Notes under the pieces: generated by a model | Database searches by the model: none | Told to the model about the DNA's origin: nothing | What the model saw: only the letters and a program-made list of their open reading frames with translations | Position numbers and translations under genes: made by a program | Shown: positions 23,525-31,845 of the stretch, one piece after another | Numbering within the stretch: position 1 is the first letter of the stretch | Layout: the number at the start of each line of letters is the position of its first letter | Assembly (NCBI GenBank): GCA_024642265.1 | Contig: JAHEBL010000029.1 | Location: 1 to 35,103 of the forward strand | DNA length: 35,103 bases | Reading direction: 5' to 3' | From: Haliea sp. | Lineage (GTDB): Bacteria; Pseudomonadota; Gammaproteobacteria; Pseudomonadales; Halieaceae

Positions 23525-26341
23525 GTGTCCAACGAATATTACCTGCACAACCCGCTCATTCACCGCGACCGCAAGCTGGGGCAAAGCCGCAGTGCCTGGG
23601 TCAGGCAGTTTGACTGTACTCATATGCGCCCGCTGATCATCTGCCGGGGTCCCATTCGCAAGGAAGCCATGGACGTGTTTGCCGAGATGGGCATAGAACA
23701 CTTCGGCATCCTGTTGTCCGAGAAAGACTCCATTGTCTATCGCAATGCCTTGGCGCCGGAGCTGCGCTCACTGACCGACCCCGACCGGGTACACCGGGTG
23801 CCGGACTACAGCGGCGCCAACAAGGAAGAGCGTGAGGCGCGGATCAGGCAGATAATCAATATTGCCAGGGAAAACAATTACAACTCGATTTTCGCCGGCT
23901 ATGGGTTCATGGCGGAGGACGAGATGATGGTCGCCGCCATGGAAAAGGCGGGTCTCAATTTTATCGGCCCCTGCTCCCGCACGGTGCACGACGCCGGCCT
24001 GAAGGACGAGGCAAAGCGCACCGCCCTGAAAACAGGCGTATCGGTTACCCCCGGTATCGATAATGGCACTGCCCTGACCCTGCTGAAAAAACACCCGGAC
24101 GTGGCCGCGCTGAAAACGCTGGTCGCGGAAAAGAAGCTGGCGCTGGATGGCGCCGTGCTGGACGATGACTCCGTAACGCTCGAGGACAAGGCCGATATGG
24201 TACTGGCGGCCTCTTACGACAAGGGCATCGACCTGTACACGGTGGCGGAACTGTGTGACACCCTGACCGAGGCGGTGAAGAAAATGGCCGCCGACTACCC
24301 GGAAAACCGCGTACGCCTCAAGGCGATCAGCGGTGGCGGCGGCAAGGGCCAGCGCATCCTGGGAATCGGTGAGTCCGCGCGCACCGCCGAGATGGTGCGG
24401 GAGATCCTCAACGAGGTGAAGACCACCGGCGTCGGCGACAACAAGAACGTACTGGTAGAGCTGAATATCGAGACCACCCGTCACCAGGAAATACAGGTGA
24501 TAGGCAATGGCCAGTGGAGCATGTCGATGGGCGGTCGCGACTGCTCCCTGCAGATGCACGAGCAGAAACTGCTGGAAGTGTCTGTGACAGTGGAATCCCT
24601 GGAGGCGGCGATCGAGGAAGCCGACCGCAGTGGCCAGAAGGAAGAGGCGCGGGTGCTGCGCCAGGACCTGCTGACACTTCAGGCGATGGAGCAGGAGGCC
24701 GCGCGATTCGGCGAGGCGGTTGGACTTGATTCCGTGTCGACCTTCGAGTGCATCGTCGATCGCGACAAGCACTTCTTCATGGAAATGAACACCCGTATCC
24801 AGGTTGAGCACCGCGTCACCGAGCTGTGCTATGCGCTGGAGTTCACTAATCCCGACAAACCCGGGGAACACTTCGTGGTCGAGTCGCTGGTGGAGGCGAT
24901 GGTGCTGCTGGCGGCCCACGGGGACAAGCTGCCCAGACCCGCTCGGGTAGTGCGCAACAACGACAGTGTCGAGGCGCGCCTGAATGCCACCAACCAGGCC
25001 CTGCAGCCTCACGCAGGCGGGATAATCGAGTCCTGGAGCGATGCCGCCAACGGCGAAATTCGGGATGACCAGGGCATCAGCCTGCACAACCCCGACACCG
25101 ACGTGTTCATGAAATACACCCTGGCGGGGGCATACGATTCCAATATCGCCCTGTTGCTCACCGTGGGGAATACCCGGCTCGAGACCTACCAGCAGATGGC
25201 CGAGACCATTCGCCAGACCAGGATGCGCGGTCGCGACCTCGCCACCAACCTGGAATTTCACTACGGCCTGGTCAACTGGTTTATCGCCCAGAACGTCAAC
25301 GCGCGACCGACCACCCGTTTCATCGTGCCCTATCTGACCGCGGTGGGTGAACTGAAGCGGCACGCCAATAACCTGGACCTGGAGTTTGCCTACAAGTCGA
25401 TAAGCACGGCAGCGCTGGCAGGGGTCGAGGGCGAGGCAGCGAAGGCCCTGTCAGAGGCCCTGCACTTGAAGGAGTCGCTGCTGTTGCGCCCGCTTCACCA
25501 CCTGTTGCGGGAACCCCATGTCCTGAGTGGTTGGCTCAGTATCAATCGCGACTGCTATACGATGATCGATGGCCGGATCAGCTGGAACGAGAACCCGCTG
25601 GAGTTGTTGGCCGACACCTATCATTTCCTCAACATGGATAACGAGAACGACGATGAGGATGCGGCCTCGGCCATCATCTGGGATCACGACGACCGGATCC
25701 TGCAGGATGCCATCGCTTTTTATGGCGAGTTGAACAACCGGCTGCAGGCCGGGGACTGGGTAGAGCTGTGCTCCCTGCTCGAAGCCGACGATGCGCCTGC
25801 AGGTATGGATGACGCAACCTGGGCCAGCGTGCGTGGTGCCCACCTGGGCTTCCAGGCCGGTGTCGATGTTATCGCCGTGCTGCCCAGTATTGCCGAGGCT
25901 ACCGGCTTCTACGACCTGCGGGTCAATCCCGACCTCACCGTACATATACCCACGCGCCTCAACGATCCCGAATTGCAGGCGACGATGGCCAAGGTGCTGG
26001 TGCCCCCACCGATGGCCAAGTCAGATGAAATCCTGGCCGAGAGCGGCGGTATGTTCTACGCCCGGGAAACCCCGGAACACGACGTCTATGTGAAGGAGGG
26101 TGACCACTTCAACGCGGGCGATCCCCTGTTCATCATCGAAGTCATGAAGATGTTCAACAAGTACTATGCACCGTTTTCCGGGACCATAGAAAAGGTGCTG
26201 GTCGAGTCCGATGGCATGATCATCCACAAGGGTCAGCCGATCTTCAAAATAACCCCCGACGAGCGGCCCGTGATCGAGTCGCCCGAGGAAGTTGCAGCCA
26301 GGCGCCGGGAAGCCACCAGCCGGTTCCTGCAACAGTTGTAG
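23525..26341 (+). CDS. Biotin carboxylase/biotin carrier subunit, unusually long (938 residues)
   Basis: The protein joins a biotin carboxylase to a C-terminal biotinyl domain. The N-domain (about 35-175) has divergent CRGPIRKEAMD and AGYGFMAEDEMMVAAMEKAG. An insertion of roughly 75-90 residues (about 175-260) precedes the ATP-grasp core, with Lys266, ISGGGGKGQRI (Lys274), RDCSLQMHEQK and EMNTRIQVEH (Glu420). The C-domain (GGIIESW; AYDSNIALLL; RDLATNLEFH) is followed by about 230 unassigned residues (about 600-840). The biotin site is EVMKM with Lys875, where EAMKM is usual. The start is GTG at 23525, with GAGGAA 7 bases before it. It should carboxylate its own biotin using ATP and bicarbonate and pass it to the upstream carboxyltransferase. 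Classical PccA chains are about 660-720 residues. Confidence 0.85.
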   Translation: MSNEYYLHNPLIHRDRKLGQSRSAWVRQFDCTHMRPLIICRGPIRKEAMDVFAEMGIEHFGILLSEKDSIVYRNALAPELRSLTDPDRVHRVPDYSGANKEEREARIRQIINIARENNYNSIFAGYGFMAEDEMMVAAMEKAGLNFIGPCSRTVHDAGLKDEAKRTALKTGVSVTPGIDNGTALTLLKKHPDVAALKTLVAEKKLALDGAVLDDDSVTLEDKADMVLAASYDKGIDLYTVAELCDTLTEAVKKMAADYPENRVRLKAISGGGGKGQRILGIGESARTAEMVREILNEVKTTGVGDNKNVLVELNIETTRHQEIQVIGNGQWSMSMGGRDCSLQMHEQKLLEVSVTVESLEAAIEEADRSGQKEEARVLRQDLLTLQAMEQEAARFGEAVGLDSVSTFECIVDRDKHFFMEMNTRIQVEHRVTELCYALEFTNPDKPGEHFVVESLVEAMVLLAAHGDKLPRPARVVRNNDSVEARLNATNQALQPHAGGIIESWSDAANGEIRDDQGISLHNPDTDVFMKYTLAGAYDSNIALLLTVGNTRLETYQQMAETIRQTRMRGRDLATNLEFHYGLVNWFIAQNVNARPTTRFIVPYLTAVGELKRHANNLDLEFAYKSISTAALAGVEGEAAKALSEALHLKESLLLRPLHHLLREPHVLSGWLSINRDCYTMIDGRISWNENPLELLADTYHFLNMDNENDDEDAASAIIWDHDDRILQDAIAFYGELNNRLQAGDWVELCSLLEADDAPAGMDDATWASVRGAHLGFQAGVDVIAVLPSIAEATGFYDLRVNPDLTVHIPTRLNDPELQATMAKVLVPPPMAKSDEILAESGGMFYARETPEHDVYVKEGDHFNAGDPLFIIEVMKMFNKYYAPFSGTIEKVLVESDGMIIHKGQPIFKITPDERPVIESPEEVAARRREATSRFLQQL

Positions 26342-26357
26342 GCAAGGAGTAGACGAG

Positions 26358-26771
26358 ATGATTACAGCCCTGGACCACATTGCCATCGCGGTGCCCGACC
26401 TGAAGAAAGCCATCGAGCGTTTCATGCAGGACTTCGGCCTGCCCTTTGAGGGCACGGAGGACGTCGCCGAGGCGAAGACATCGACCGCATTTTTCCCGCT
26501 GCCGCCAACCAGTATCGAACTGGTACACCCTCTCGACGGCGGCGGGCCGATTGCCAAGTACCTTGAGAAGAAGGGTGGCGGCCTCCATCACCTGTGTTTC
26601 CGTTCGGACAATATCGAGGAAGATATAGCCAGGCTGAAAGAGAAGGGTTACCAGTTTCTCTCCGATGGCCCCATCCTGGGGGCGCATAATTCCCTGGCCA
26701 TTTTTATCCACCCCAAAAGCTGTGATGGCGTATTGATCGAAATTAACCAGCCCGCCGGGGACCACCACTGA
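26358..26771 (+). CDS. mce: Methylmalonyl-CoA epimerase
   Basis: A 137-residue vicinal-oxygen-chelate protein. It interconverts (S)- and (R)-methylmalonyl-CoA, linking the carboxylase to the mutase. Metal ligands are visible in [11 protein letters not shown] (His7), GGLHHLCFR and GVLIEINQP, with [17 protein letters not shown] and [19 protein letters not shown] characteristic of the epimerase rather than other glyoxalase-fold proteins. The ATG at 26358 was chosen for AAGGAG 8 bases upstream and the conserved [12 protein letters not shown] start; a longer frame upstream runs into the previous gene. It begins 16 bases after the biotin carboxylase stop and ends 22 bases before the mutase. Confidence 0.9.
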   Translation: MITALDHIAIAVPDLKKAIERFMQDFGLPFEGTEDVAEAKTSTAFFPLPPTSIELVHPLDGGGPIAKYLEKKGGGLHHLCFRSDNIEEDIARLKEKGYQFLSDGPILGAHNSLAIFIHPKSCDGVLIEINQPAGDHH

Positions 26772-26793
26772 CAGCTTCGCGAGGAATTCGCCA

Positions 26794-28950
26794 ATGACAG
26801 ACAAGATTTACGACAAGGCCAAAGCCACCCCTGATGCCTGGCGTGATCTGGCGGAAAAGCAAATGCGCGGTGGCAGCCTGGACGACCTGGTATGGCACAC
26901 CGCAGAGGATATCCCGGTAAAGCCACTGTATACCGCAGCGGATATCGAGGGTCTGCCCTATACCGATACCATGCCGGGCATGGCGCCCTATATTCGCGGC
27001 CCCCAGGCGACGATGTATGCCGGGCGACCCTGGACCATCCGCCAGTACGCGGGCTTCTCCACGGCAGAGGAATCGAACGCTTTCTACCGCAAGGCGCTGG
27101 CCGCAGGCGGGCAGGGTGTTTCGGTGGCATTTGACCTGGCCACTCACCGGGGTTACGACTCGGACCACCCGCGTGTCGCCGGGGATGTGGGCAAGGCCGG
27201 GGTGGCGATAGACTCCGTAGAGGATATGAAAATCCTGTTCGATGAGATTCCGCTCGAGAAGGTGTCGGTCTCCATGACCATGAACGGCGCCGTGCTGCCG
27301 GTGCTGGCAGGCTATATCGTCGCCGCCGAGGAGCAGGGGGTGCCCCAGGAGCAGCTCACCGGCACCATCCAGAACGACATCCTGAAAGAGTTCATGGTGC
27401 GCAACACCTATATTTACCCCCCCAAACCAAGCATGAAGATTATCGGCGATATCATTGCCTACTGTTCCGGCCACATGCCGCGCTTCAATACCATTTCCAT
27501 CTCCGGATACCACATCCAGGAGGCCGGGGCCAACGCCGCGCTGGAGCTGGCCTATACCCTGGCGGACGGCAAGGAATACATCCGCACCGCGATAGCGGCG
27601 GGCATGGATATCGACGACTTTGCCCCACGGCTCTCGTTCTTCTGGGGAATTGGCATGAACTTCTACATGGAGATTGCCAAGATGCGAGCCGCGCGCCTGC
27701 TGTGGGCCCGCATCGTCAGCGAATTCAACCCGAAAAACCCCAAGAGCTCCATGCTGCGCACCCACAGCCAGACATCCGGCTGGTCGCTGACCGAGCAGGA
27801 CCCCTACAACAACGTGGTGCGCACCACCATCGAAGCCATGGCCGCGGTATTTGGCGGCACCCAGTCCCTGCACACCAATGCCCTGGACGAGGCCATCGCA
27901 CTGCCCACCGAGTTCTCATCACGTATCGCCCGTAACACCCAGCTGGTGATCCAGGAGGAGACCGGCATCACCAGGGTCGTGGACCCCTGGGGCGGATCCT
28001 ACATGATGGAAAGCCTCACCCGGGACATGGCAGACAAGGCCTGGGAGCTTATCCAGGAAGTGGAAGAGGCCGGCGGTATGGCCAAAGCCATAGAGACAGG
28101 TATGCCCAAGCTGCGCATCGAAGAAGCCGCAGCCAAGAAGCAGGCTCGCATAGACCGCGGCGAAGATGTCATCGTTGGGGTCAACAAGTACAAGCTCCAG
28201 CACGAGGATACAGTTGATATCCTCGACATCGACAATGAAGCGGTGCGCAATGCTCAGCTGGCGCGCCTGGCCAGTGTGCGCGGGGGCCGGGACGAGGCGG
28301 CCGTGGAGGCCATTCTCGAGGACATTTACCAGTGCGCGGTCAGCGGCAAGGGCAACCTGCTGGAACTGGCCATCGAGGCCACCCGCCGGCGCGCCACAGT
28401 CGGGGAGATATCGTTTGCCATGGAACGTGAATTCGGTCGCTTCAATGCCCAGGCCCAGACAGTGTCGGGCGTTTACGGCTCCGCATTCGCGGAGGACGAA
28501 AACTGGCAGGCCATCAGCAAGGACATCGACGCTTTCGTAGCGCAACACGGGCGCCGCCCGCGGATGCTGGTGTGCAAGATGGGCCAGGACGGCCACGACC
28601 GGGGCGCCAAGGTGGTGGCCACGGCCTTTGCCGATGTAGGGTTTGATATCGATCTGTCACCGATGTTTTCCACCCCCGAGGAGGTCGCTCGCCAGGCCAT
28701 CGAAAATGATGTGCACGTGGTTGGAGCCTCCTCTCTCGCGGCAGGTCACAAGACCCTGGTGCCACAGCTGATCGAGGAACTGCGCAAGCAGGGCGCCGAC
28801 GACATTGTGGTGATTGCCGGCGGTGTGATTCCCAAGCAGGACTACCAGTTCCTGCTGGACGCAGGCGTGAAATGCATTTTCGGTCCCGGTACCCCGATCC
28901 CTGTGGCGGCGCGCGATGTGCTGAATGCAGTGAACGCGGCGCAGGGTTGA
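26794..28950 (+). CDS. mutB: Methylmalonyl-CoA mutase, single-chain
   Basis: A 718-residue B12-dependent mutase that isomerises (R)-methylmalonyl-CoA to succinyl-CoA. The N-terminal TIM barrel has [52 protein letters not shown] and [20 protein letters not shown]. The C-terminal cobalamin domain has the DxHxxG motif as DGHDRG (Asp599, His601, Gly604), then [11 protein letters not shown] and [12 protein letters not shown]. The chain is complete and carries both domains, so it should work as a homodimer like the human or E. coli Sbm enzyme. GAGGAA lies 8 bases before the ATG. It is the last gene before the 518-bp gap with the two inverted elements and meaB. Confidence 0.95.
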   Translation: MTDKIYDKAKATPDAWRDLAEKQMRGGSLDDLVWHTAEDIPVKPLYTAADIEGLPYTDTMPGMAPYIRGPQATMYAGRPWTIRQYAGFSTAEESNAFYRKALAAGGQGVSVAFDLATHRGYDSDHPRVAGDVGKAGVAIDSVEDMKILFDEIPLEKVSVSMTMNGAVLPVLAGYIVAAEEQGVPQEQLTGTIQNDILKEFMVRNTYIYPPKPSMKIIGDIIAYCSGHMPRFNTISISGYHIQEAGANAALELAYTLADGKEYIRTAIAAGMDIDDFAPRLSFFWGIGMNFYMEIAKMRAARLLWARIVSEFNPKNPKSSMLRTHSQTSGWSLTEQDPYNNVVRTTIEAMAAVFGGTQSLHTNALDEAIALPTEFSSRIARNTQLVIQEETGITRVVDPWGGSYMMESLTRDMADKAWELIQEVEEAGGMAKAIETGMPKLRIEEAAAKKQARIDRGEDVIVGVNKYKLQHEDTVDILDIDNEAVRNAQLARLASVRGGRDEAAVEAILEDIYQCAVSGKGNLLELAIEATRRRATVGEISFAMEREFGRFNAQAQTVSGVYGSAFAEDENWQAISKDIDAFVAQHGRRPRMLVCKMGQDGHDRGAKVVATAFADVGFDIDLSPMFSTPEEVARQAIENDVHVVGASSLAAGHKTLVPQLIEELRKQGADDIVVIAGGVIPKQDYQFLLDAGVKCIFGPGTPIPVAARDVLNAVNAAQG

Positions 28951-29020
28951 TCGGGAGTTGAAGACAGCAGCGCTACATTGAGGCAAGAGACTCGATCTCG
29001 GGCCGTTGGATACAGAGACC

Positions 29021-29151
29021 GCACCGCGCCGCCAGGCCCGGGTGGGTCGGACACGCCAAAAAGCGTACATGCCCGATAATGCGGGGCAGACCCTCCATGT
29101 ACAGGCTCGGCGGCCGCCGGTCCGACCCACCCGGGCCTGACGTCGCGGTGC
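29021..29151 (-). repeat. Structured inverted element, copy 1 (minus orientation, expanded apical loop)
   Basis: Perfect 20-bp arms CAGGCCCGGGTGGGTCGGAC (29033-29052) and its reverse complement (29120-29139) extend outward to about 32 bp with 2 mismatches (29021-29052 with 29120-29151). Inside, on the minus strand, a conserved core (29094-29118, then 29054-29070) reads CGCCGAGCCTGTACATGGA ... ATGTACGCTTTTTGGCG. It forms CGCC/GGCG, AGC/GCT and GTACAT/ATGTAC helices. Relative to copy 2, 24 bases are inserted at the apex, including GCCC...GGGC that can pair on its own. It lies 70 bases after the mutB stop. No T-tract follows the outer stem, so it is not a standard terminator. Confidence 0.75.
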
Positions 29152-29296
29152 TCGATGCGTATCGCCGAACACCGCTGCTGGAGATTGCGTGAATTGCAGT
29201 AGCGTGCTTGTGGCAGTAGAGAACAATTAAAGCACCAGGCCCGGATGATTATTTCTCTGAAAATCAGTTTTCTACAAGGTACCGATGCAAGCGACT

Positions 29297-29407
29297 CGAG
29301 TGTGGGCAAGCCGTTGGTGGAACGTCGGCCGCCATGGACGGCGGCCGCCGAGCCTGTACATGGATGTACGCTTTTTGGCGGTTCCACCAACGGCTTGCCC
29401 ACGGTCG
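29297..29407 (+). repeat. Structured inverted element, copy 2 (plus orientation)
   Basis: Perfect 20-bp arms GGGCAAGCCGTTGGTGGAAC (29304-29323) and its reverse complement (29381-29400) have 7-base flanks that also pair at 5 positions. The interior has two hairpins: GGCCGCC-ATGGAC-GGCGGCC (29327-29346), and a core hairpin containing GTACAT-GG-ATGTAC (29356-29369) closed by CCGCC/GGCGG. Core bases 29340-29364 and 29364-29380 are identical to the minus strand of copy 1, while the outer arms are unrelated to copy 1. Both loops show ATGGA. GTACATGGATGT matches 11 of 12 positions of the CsrA consensus RUACARGGAUGU. It sits 62 bases upstream of meaB. Confidence 0.78.
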
Positions 29408-29453
29408 CGGCGCGATTTCAACGCACCCGCCCAATTGCTGTTGGTTCAGGCTG

Positions 29454-29459
29454 TATAAT
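29454..29459 (+). promoter_or_regulatory. -10 box directly upstream of meaB (probable leaderless transcript)
   Basis: A perfect TATAAT ends 9 bases before the meaB ATG at 29469. A start site 6-7 bases past the box would leave only a few bases of leader, and no Shine-Dalgarno is present (TATAATCCAAGCACAATG). The -35 region lacks a clear TTGACA. Confidence 0.5.
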
Positions 29460-29468
29460 CCAAGCACA

Positions 29469-30428
29469 ATGACTAAATTCAACCTACAAGCACTCCTCGA
29501 CGGCAACCGCCGCGCGCTCGCCAAGGCGATTACCCTGGTCGAGAGCAAGCTCGAGAGTCATCGCGAACAGGCACAGGAGATACTCGAGCAGGTGTTGCCG
29601 CACAGCGGCAACAGCATCCGTATTGGCATCACCGGCGTGCCGGGTGTTGGAAAATCCACGTTTATAGAAGCCTTCGGGCTCTACCTGATATCCCAGGGAA
29701 AACGCGTTGCGGTGCTGGCGGTGGATCCCAGCTCACCGATCGCCGGGGGTTCGATATTGGGTGACAAGACGCGGATGGAAGAGTTGTCGCGACGCGATGA
29801 GGCGTTTATCCGCCCATCGCCGTCGGAGGGCAACCTGGGGGGAGTCGCCCAGAAAACCCGCGAGACCATGCTGCTGTGCGAGGCGGCGGGTTACGATGTG
29901 ATCCTGGTTGAAACCGTCGGCGTGGGCCAGAGTGAATACCAGGTCGCGGGCATGGTGGACTTCTTCATGGTGCTGATGTTGCCCGGTGGCGGTGACGAGT
30001 TGCAGGGTATCAAGAAAGGTATTCTCGAGCTGGCGGATGCGCTGGTCATCAACAAGGCCGATGGTGAGAGCGAGAACCTCGCCAAACTGAGCAAAACCCA
30101 TTACACCAGCGCCATGAATCTCCTGCGTCATACCAGTTTCTGGACACCGCGGGTGATGACCTGTTCGGCGATCAAATCGGTCAATATCGATGCGGTGTGG
30201 GGCATGGTGGTGGATTACTACTTCCAGGCCGTGGCGGAGTCTGCTTTTCAGGCCAAGCGCGCGCGCCAGAATCGCGACTGGATGCACCAGCTGGTTAACG
30301 AGATGCTGTTGCTGCGCCTCAAGCAGAATCCTGCTGTGAAAGATATGTTGCCCAGGCTGGAGGAGCAGGTGCAGAAACACGAGACTACCGCCTACGCCGC
30401 CGCCAGACAGATCATGGACCAGTTTTAG
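29469..30428 (+). CDS. meaB: MeaB-type G3E GTPase, methylmalonyl-CoA mutase chaperone
   Basis: A 319-residue G3E/ArgK-family GTPase that loads and protects adenosylcobalamin in methylmalonyl-CoA mutase. The P-loop is GVPGVGKST (residues 56-64), followed by VAVLAVDPSSPIAGGSILGD, RDEAFIRPSPSEGNLGG (switch region), VILVETVGVGQSEYQVAGMV (Walker B and switch) and the guanine motif VINKAD. The C-terminal helices (NEMLLLRLKQNPAVKDMLP) serve dimerisation. The ATG at 29469 gives MTKFNLQALLDGNRRALAKA, the normal family N-terminus; a longer open frame upstream crosses the palindromic element and is rejected. The gene is separated from mutB by 518 bases and likely has its own promoter, instead of being in the mutB operon. 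Confidence 0.93.
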   Translation: MTKFNLQALLDGNRRALAKAITLVESKLESHREQAQEILEQVLPHSGNSIRIGITGVPGVGKSTFIEAFGLYLISQGKRVAVLAVDPSSPIAGGSILGDKTRMEELSRRDEAFIRPSPSEGNLGGVAQKTRETMLLCEAAGYDVILVETVGVGQSEYQVAGMVDFFMVLMLPGGGDELQGIKKGILELADALVINKADGESENLAKLSKTHYTSAMNLLRHTSFWTPRVMTCSAIKSVNIDAVWGMVVDYYFQAVAESAFQAKRARQNRDWMHQLVNEMLLLRLKQNPAVKDMLPRLEEQVQKHETTAYAAARQIMDQF

Positions 30429-30449
30429 GTCCCCGGGCCGGGAAATGCC

Positions 30450-30767
30450 ATGCGATTCTATCCGCTGGAAAAACTGATCAACCTTCACGACGCCTACTCC
30501 CGCCAGTTCAAGATCGACAACCTGCAGCTGCTGCTGCTCCAGCGCGATGGCGAGCTTTACCTTATCGAGGGACGCTGTCCCCATCGTGGCCACCCCCTGG
30601 ACGTTGCCACGCTGCAGGACGGAATAATCCAGTGTGCATTGCATCATTACCAGTTTGCCATCGCCGATGGTCACCTGCTGCACGCCACCGAGGAGCGCTG
30701 CCGCGGCTTGCGAACCTTCAGGGTGATTTATGAAGGCAACGAGGTCGGCGTCATGCTGGAGGAATGA
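30450..30767 (+). CDS. Rieske-type [2Fe-2S] ferredoxin
   Basis: A 105-residue Rieske domain protein. The cluster ligands are CPHRGH (Cys43, His45) and CALHHYQF (Cys62, His65), with the normal 16-residue spacing between pairs. GELYLIEGR precedes the first pair, as in small Rieske ferredoxins of the biphenyl/naphthalene dioxygenase or NirD type. It would be a soluble electron carrier; the partner oxygenase or reductase is not in the window. It lies 21 bases after meaB and its stop is 4 bases before the next start, so the three genes may be cotranscribed. No membrane anchor or oxygenase domain is attached. Confidence 0.85.
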   Translation: MRFYPLEKLINLHDAYSRQFKIDNLQLLLLQRDGELYLIEGRCPHRGHPLDVATLQDGIIQCALHHYQFAIADGHLLHATEERCRGLRTFRVIYEGNEVGVMLEE

Positions 30768-30771
30768 GCGT

Positions 30772-31824
30772 GTGGAATCAGTATTCGCGCGGGGGAGCTC
30801 TGCCGTGGAAAGGCTGAGGGCCCTTGCGGCATCCGCTGCCAGGTGGTGGCGGGCCAGGTCTGCGAGTCACCGGGTCGGTAAACTCCATATCAAAATGGAC
30901 CAGCTTACCCGACGTCTGGCACAAGATGCCGACGCGCTGGAGCAGCGTTTTGCCCGGGGCCTGGAGGTAGACAAGGGTACCCAGATATTACTCGGTCTGA
31001 AATACCGAGAGCTGGCAGCGCAACAGATCGTATTGCCGCTGCGGGAGGTAGAGTTCAGGAATTTTTCCCAATCTGGTGAGGACGGCATCCTGCATTATAT
31101 TTTCACCCTGATTGGCACTACCGACCGTCGCGCAGTTGAAATCTGCGCCGGGGCAGGCTCAGAGTGCAACAGCGCGAATCTCGTTATCCATCACGGTTGG
31201 CAGGGCCTGCTTGTCGATGGCAGCGAAAGCAACGTGCTCCAGGGCAGGGCGTTTTTCGCCGCGCGCCCCGAAACACGGATCAATGGCCCTGTATTTGCGC
31301 ACGCGTGGGTAGACCGGAAATCCGTGAATGGGCTGCTGCAAGCGCACGACGTTACCGGTGAGGTGGACCTCCTGTCGGTGGATATCGACGGGGTTGATTA
31401 CTGGATATGGGATGCGATTACTGTGATATCCCCCAGGGTGGTCGTGGTGGAGGTCAACCTGACCATGAGTGAATCGTCGGTCACGGTACCTTACAAACCA
31501 GGTTTCAGGGCGCAATGGATTGCGCTGGCGGAGAAGCCGGGTGGGCAACGGCCCGAAGGCCTGCACGAGCGTGAGGATTTTTACAGCCGTTTCGCCGTTT
31601 ATGCCGGTGCATCCTTGCCCGCATTCGTAAAGCTCGCACGGCGCAAGGGCTACCGACTGGTGGGCACCAACACCATTGGTTTCAATGCCTTTTTTATGCG
31701 CGATGACGTGGGCCTGGACCACTTTCCCGAGGTCTCCGCTGAATCCTGCGTCAATCCGGGCGTGGCGGCGCACTCTGATGTCGCCGTCCAGAAGCTGAAG
31801 GATTACGCGTGGCAGGAGGTATAG
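30772..31824 (+). CDS. FkbM-like (SAM methyltransferase-fold) protein
   Basis: A protein of 350 residues from a GTG at 30772, chosen because GGAGGA lies 8 bases before it; an ATG at 30730 would overlap the Rieske gene. After about 90 helical, basic N-terminal residues, the domain begins FRNFSQSGEDGILHYIFTLI, then AVEICAGAGSECNSANLVIH, HGWQGLLVDGSE, VDLLSVDIDGVDYWIWDAI and PRVVVVEVNLTMSESSVTVP. This order matches a family annotated as FkbM-like methyltransferases, in which a Rossmann fold carries a D-I-D-G motif. The glycine-rich SAM site reads CAGAGSECN, which is variant, so catalysis is uncertain. Substrate is unknown. It ends 21 bases before the convergent penicillin-binding protein gene. 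Confidence 0.65.
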   Translation: MESVFARGSSAVERLRALAASAARWWRARSASHRVGKLHIKMDQLTRRLAQDADALEQRFARGLEVDKGTQILLGLKYRELAAQQIVLPLREVEFRNFSQSGEDGILHYIFTLIGTTDRRAVEICAGAGSECNSANLVIHHGWQGLLVDGSESNVLQGRAFFAARPETRINGPVFAHAWVDRKSVNGLLQAHDVTGEVDLLSVDIDGVDYWIWDAITVISPRVVVVEVNLTMSESSVTVPYKPGFRAQWIALAEKPGGQRPEGLHEREDFYSRFAVYAGASLPAFVKLARRKGYRLVGTNTIGFNAFFMRDDVGLDHFPEVSAESCVNPGVAAHSDVAVQKLKDYAWQEV

Positions 31825-31845
31825 AGCGCCCTGTCGGCCGGCTTA

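Larger units (their letters stand above)
28951..29468. other. 518-bp intergenic region between mutB and meaB with two structured inverted elements
   Basis: No credible gene is present: frames crossing it have no family signature and cross perfect inverted repeats. It contains two related, oppositely oriented palindromic elements (29021-29151 and 29297-29407) and, at its end, a TATAAT box immediately upstream of meaB. Confidence 0.7.

Noticed and set aside
23768-25363. 531-codon minus-strand open frame opposite the biotin carboxylase
   Set aside because: The plus-strand protein has catalytic motifs throughout this interval; the antisense frame is rich in His, Gln and Val without domain features.
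29021-29407. The two inverted elements as insertion-sequence ends, a CRISPR array or ordinary terminators
   Set aside because: There is no transposase frame between or beside them, no direct repeats with spacers, the outer arms differ between copies, and no T-tract follows the stems.
29334-29468. Longer N-terminus for meaB from an upstream ATG at 29334
   Set aside because: It would translate the right half of a perfect palindrome, and MTKFNLQALLDGNRRALAKA at 29469 is the normal family start.
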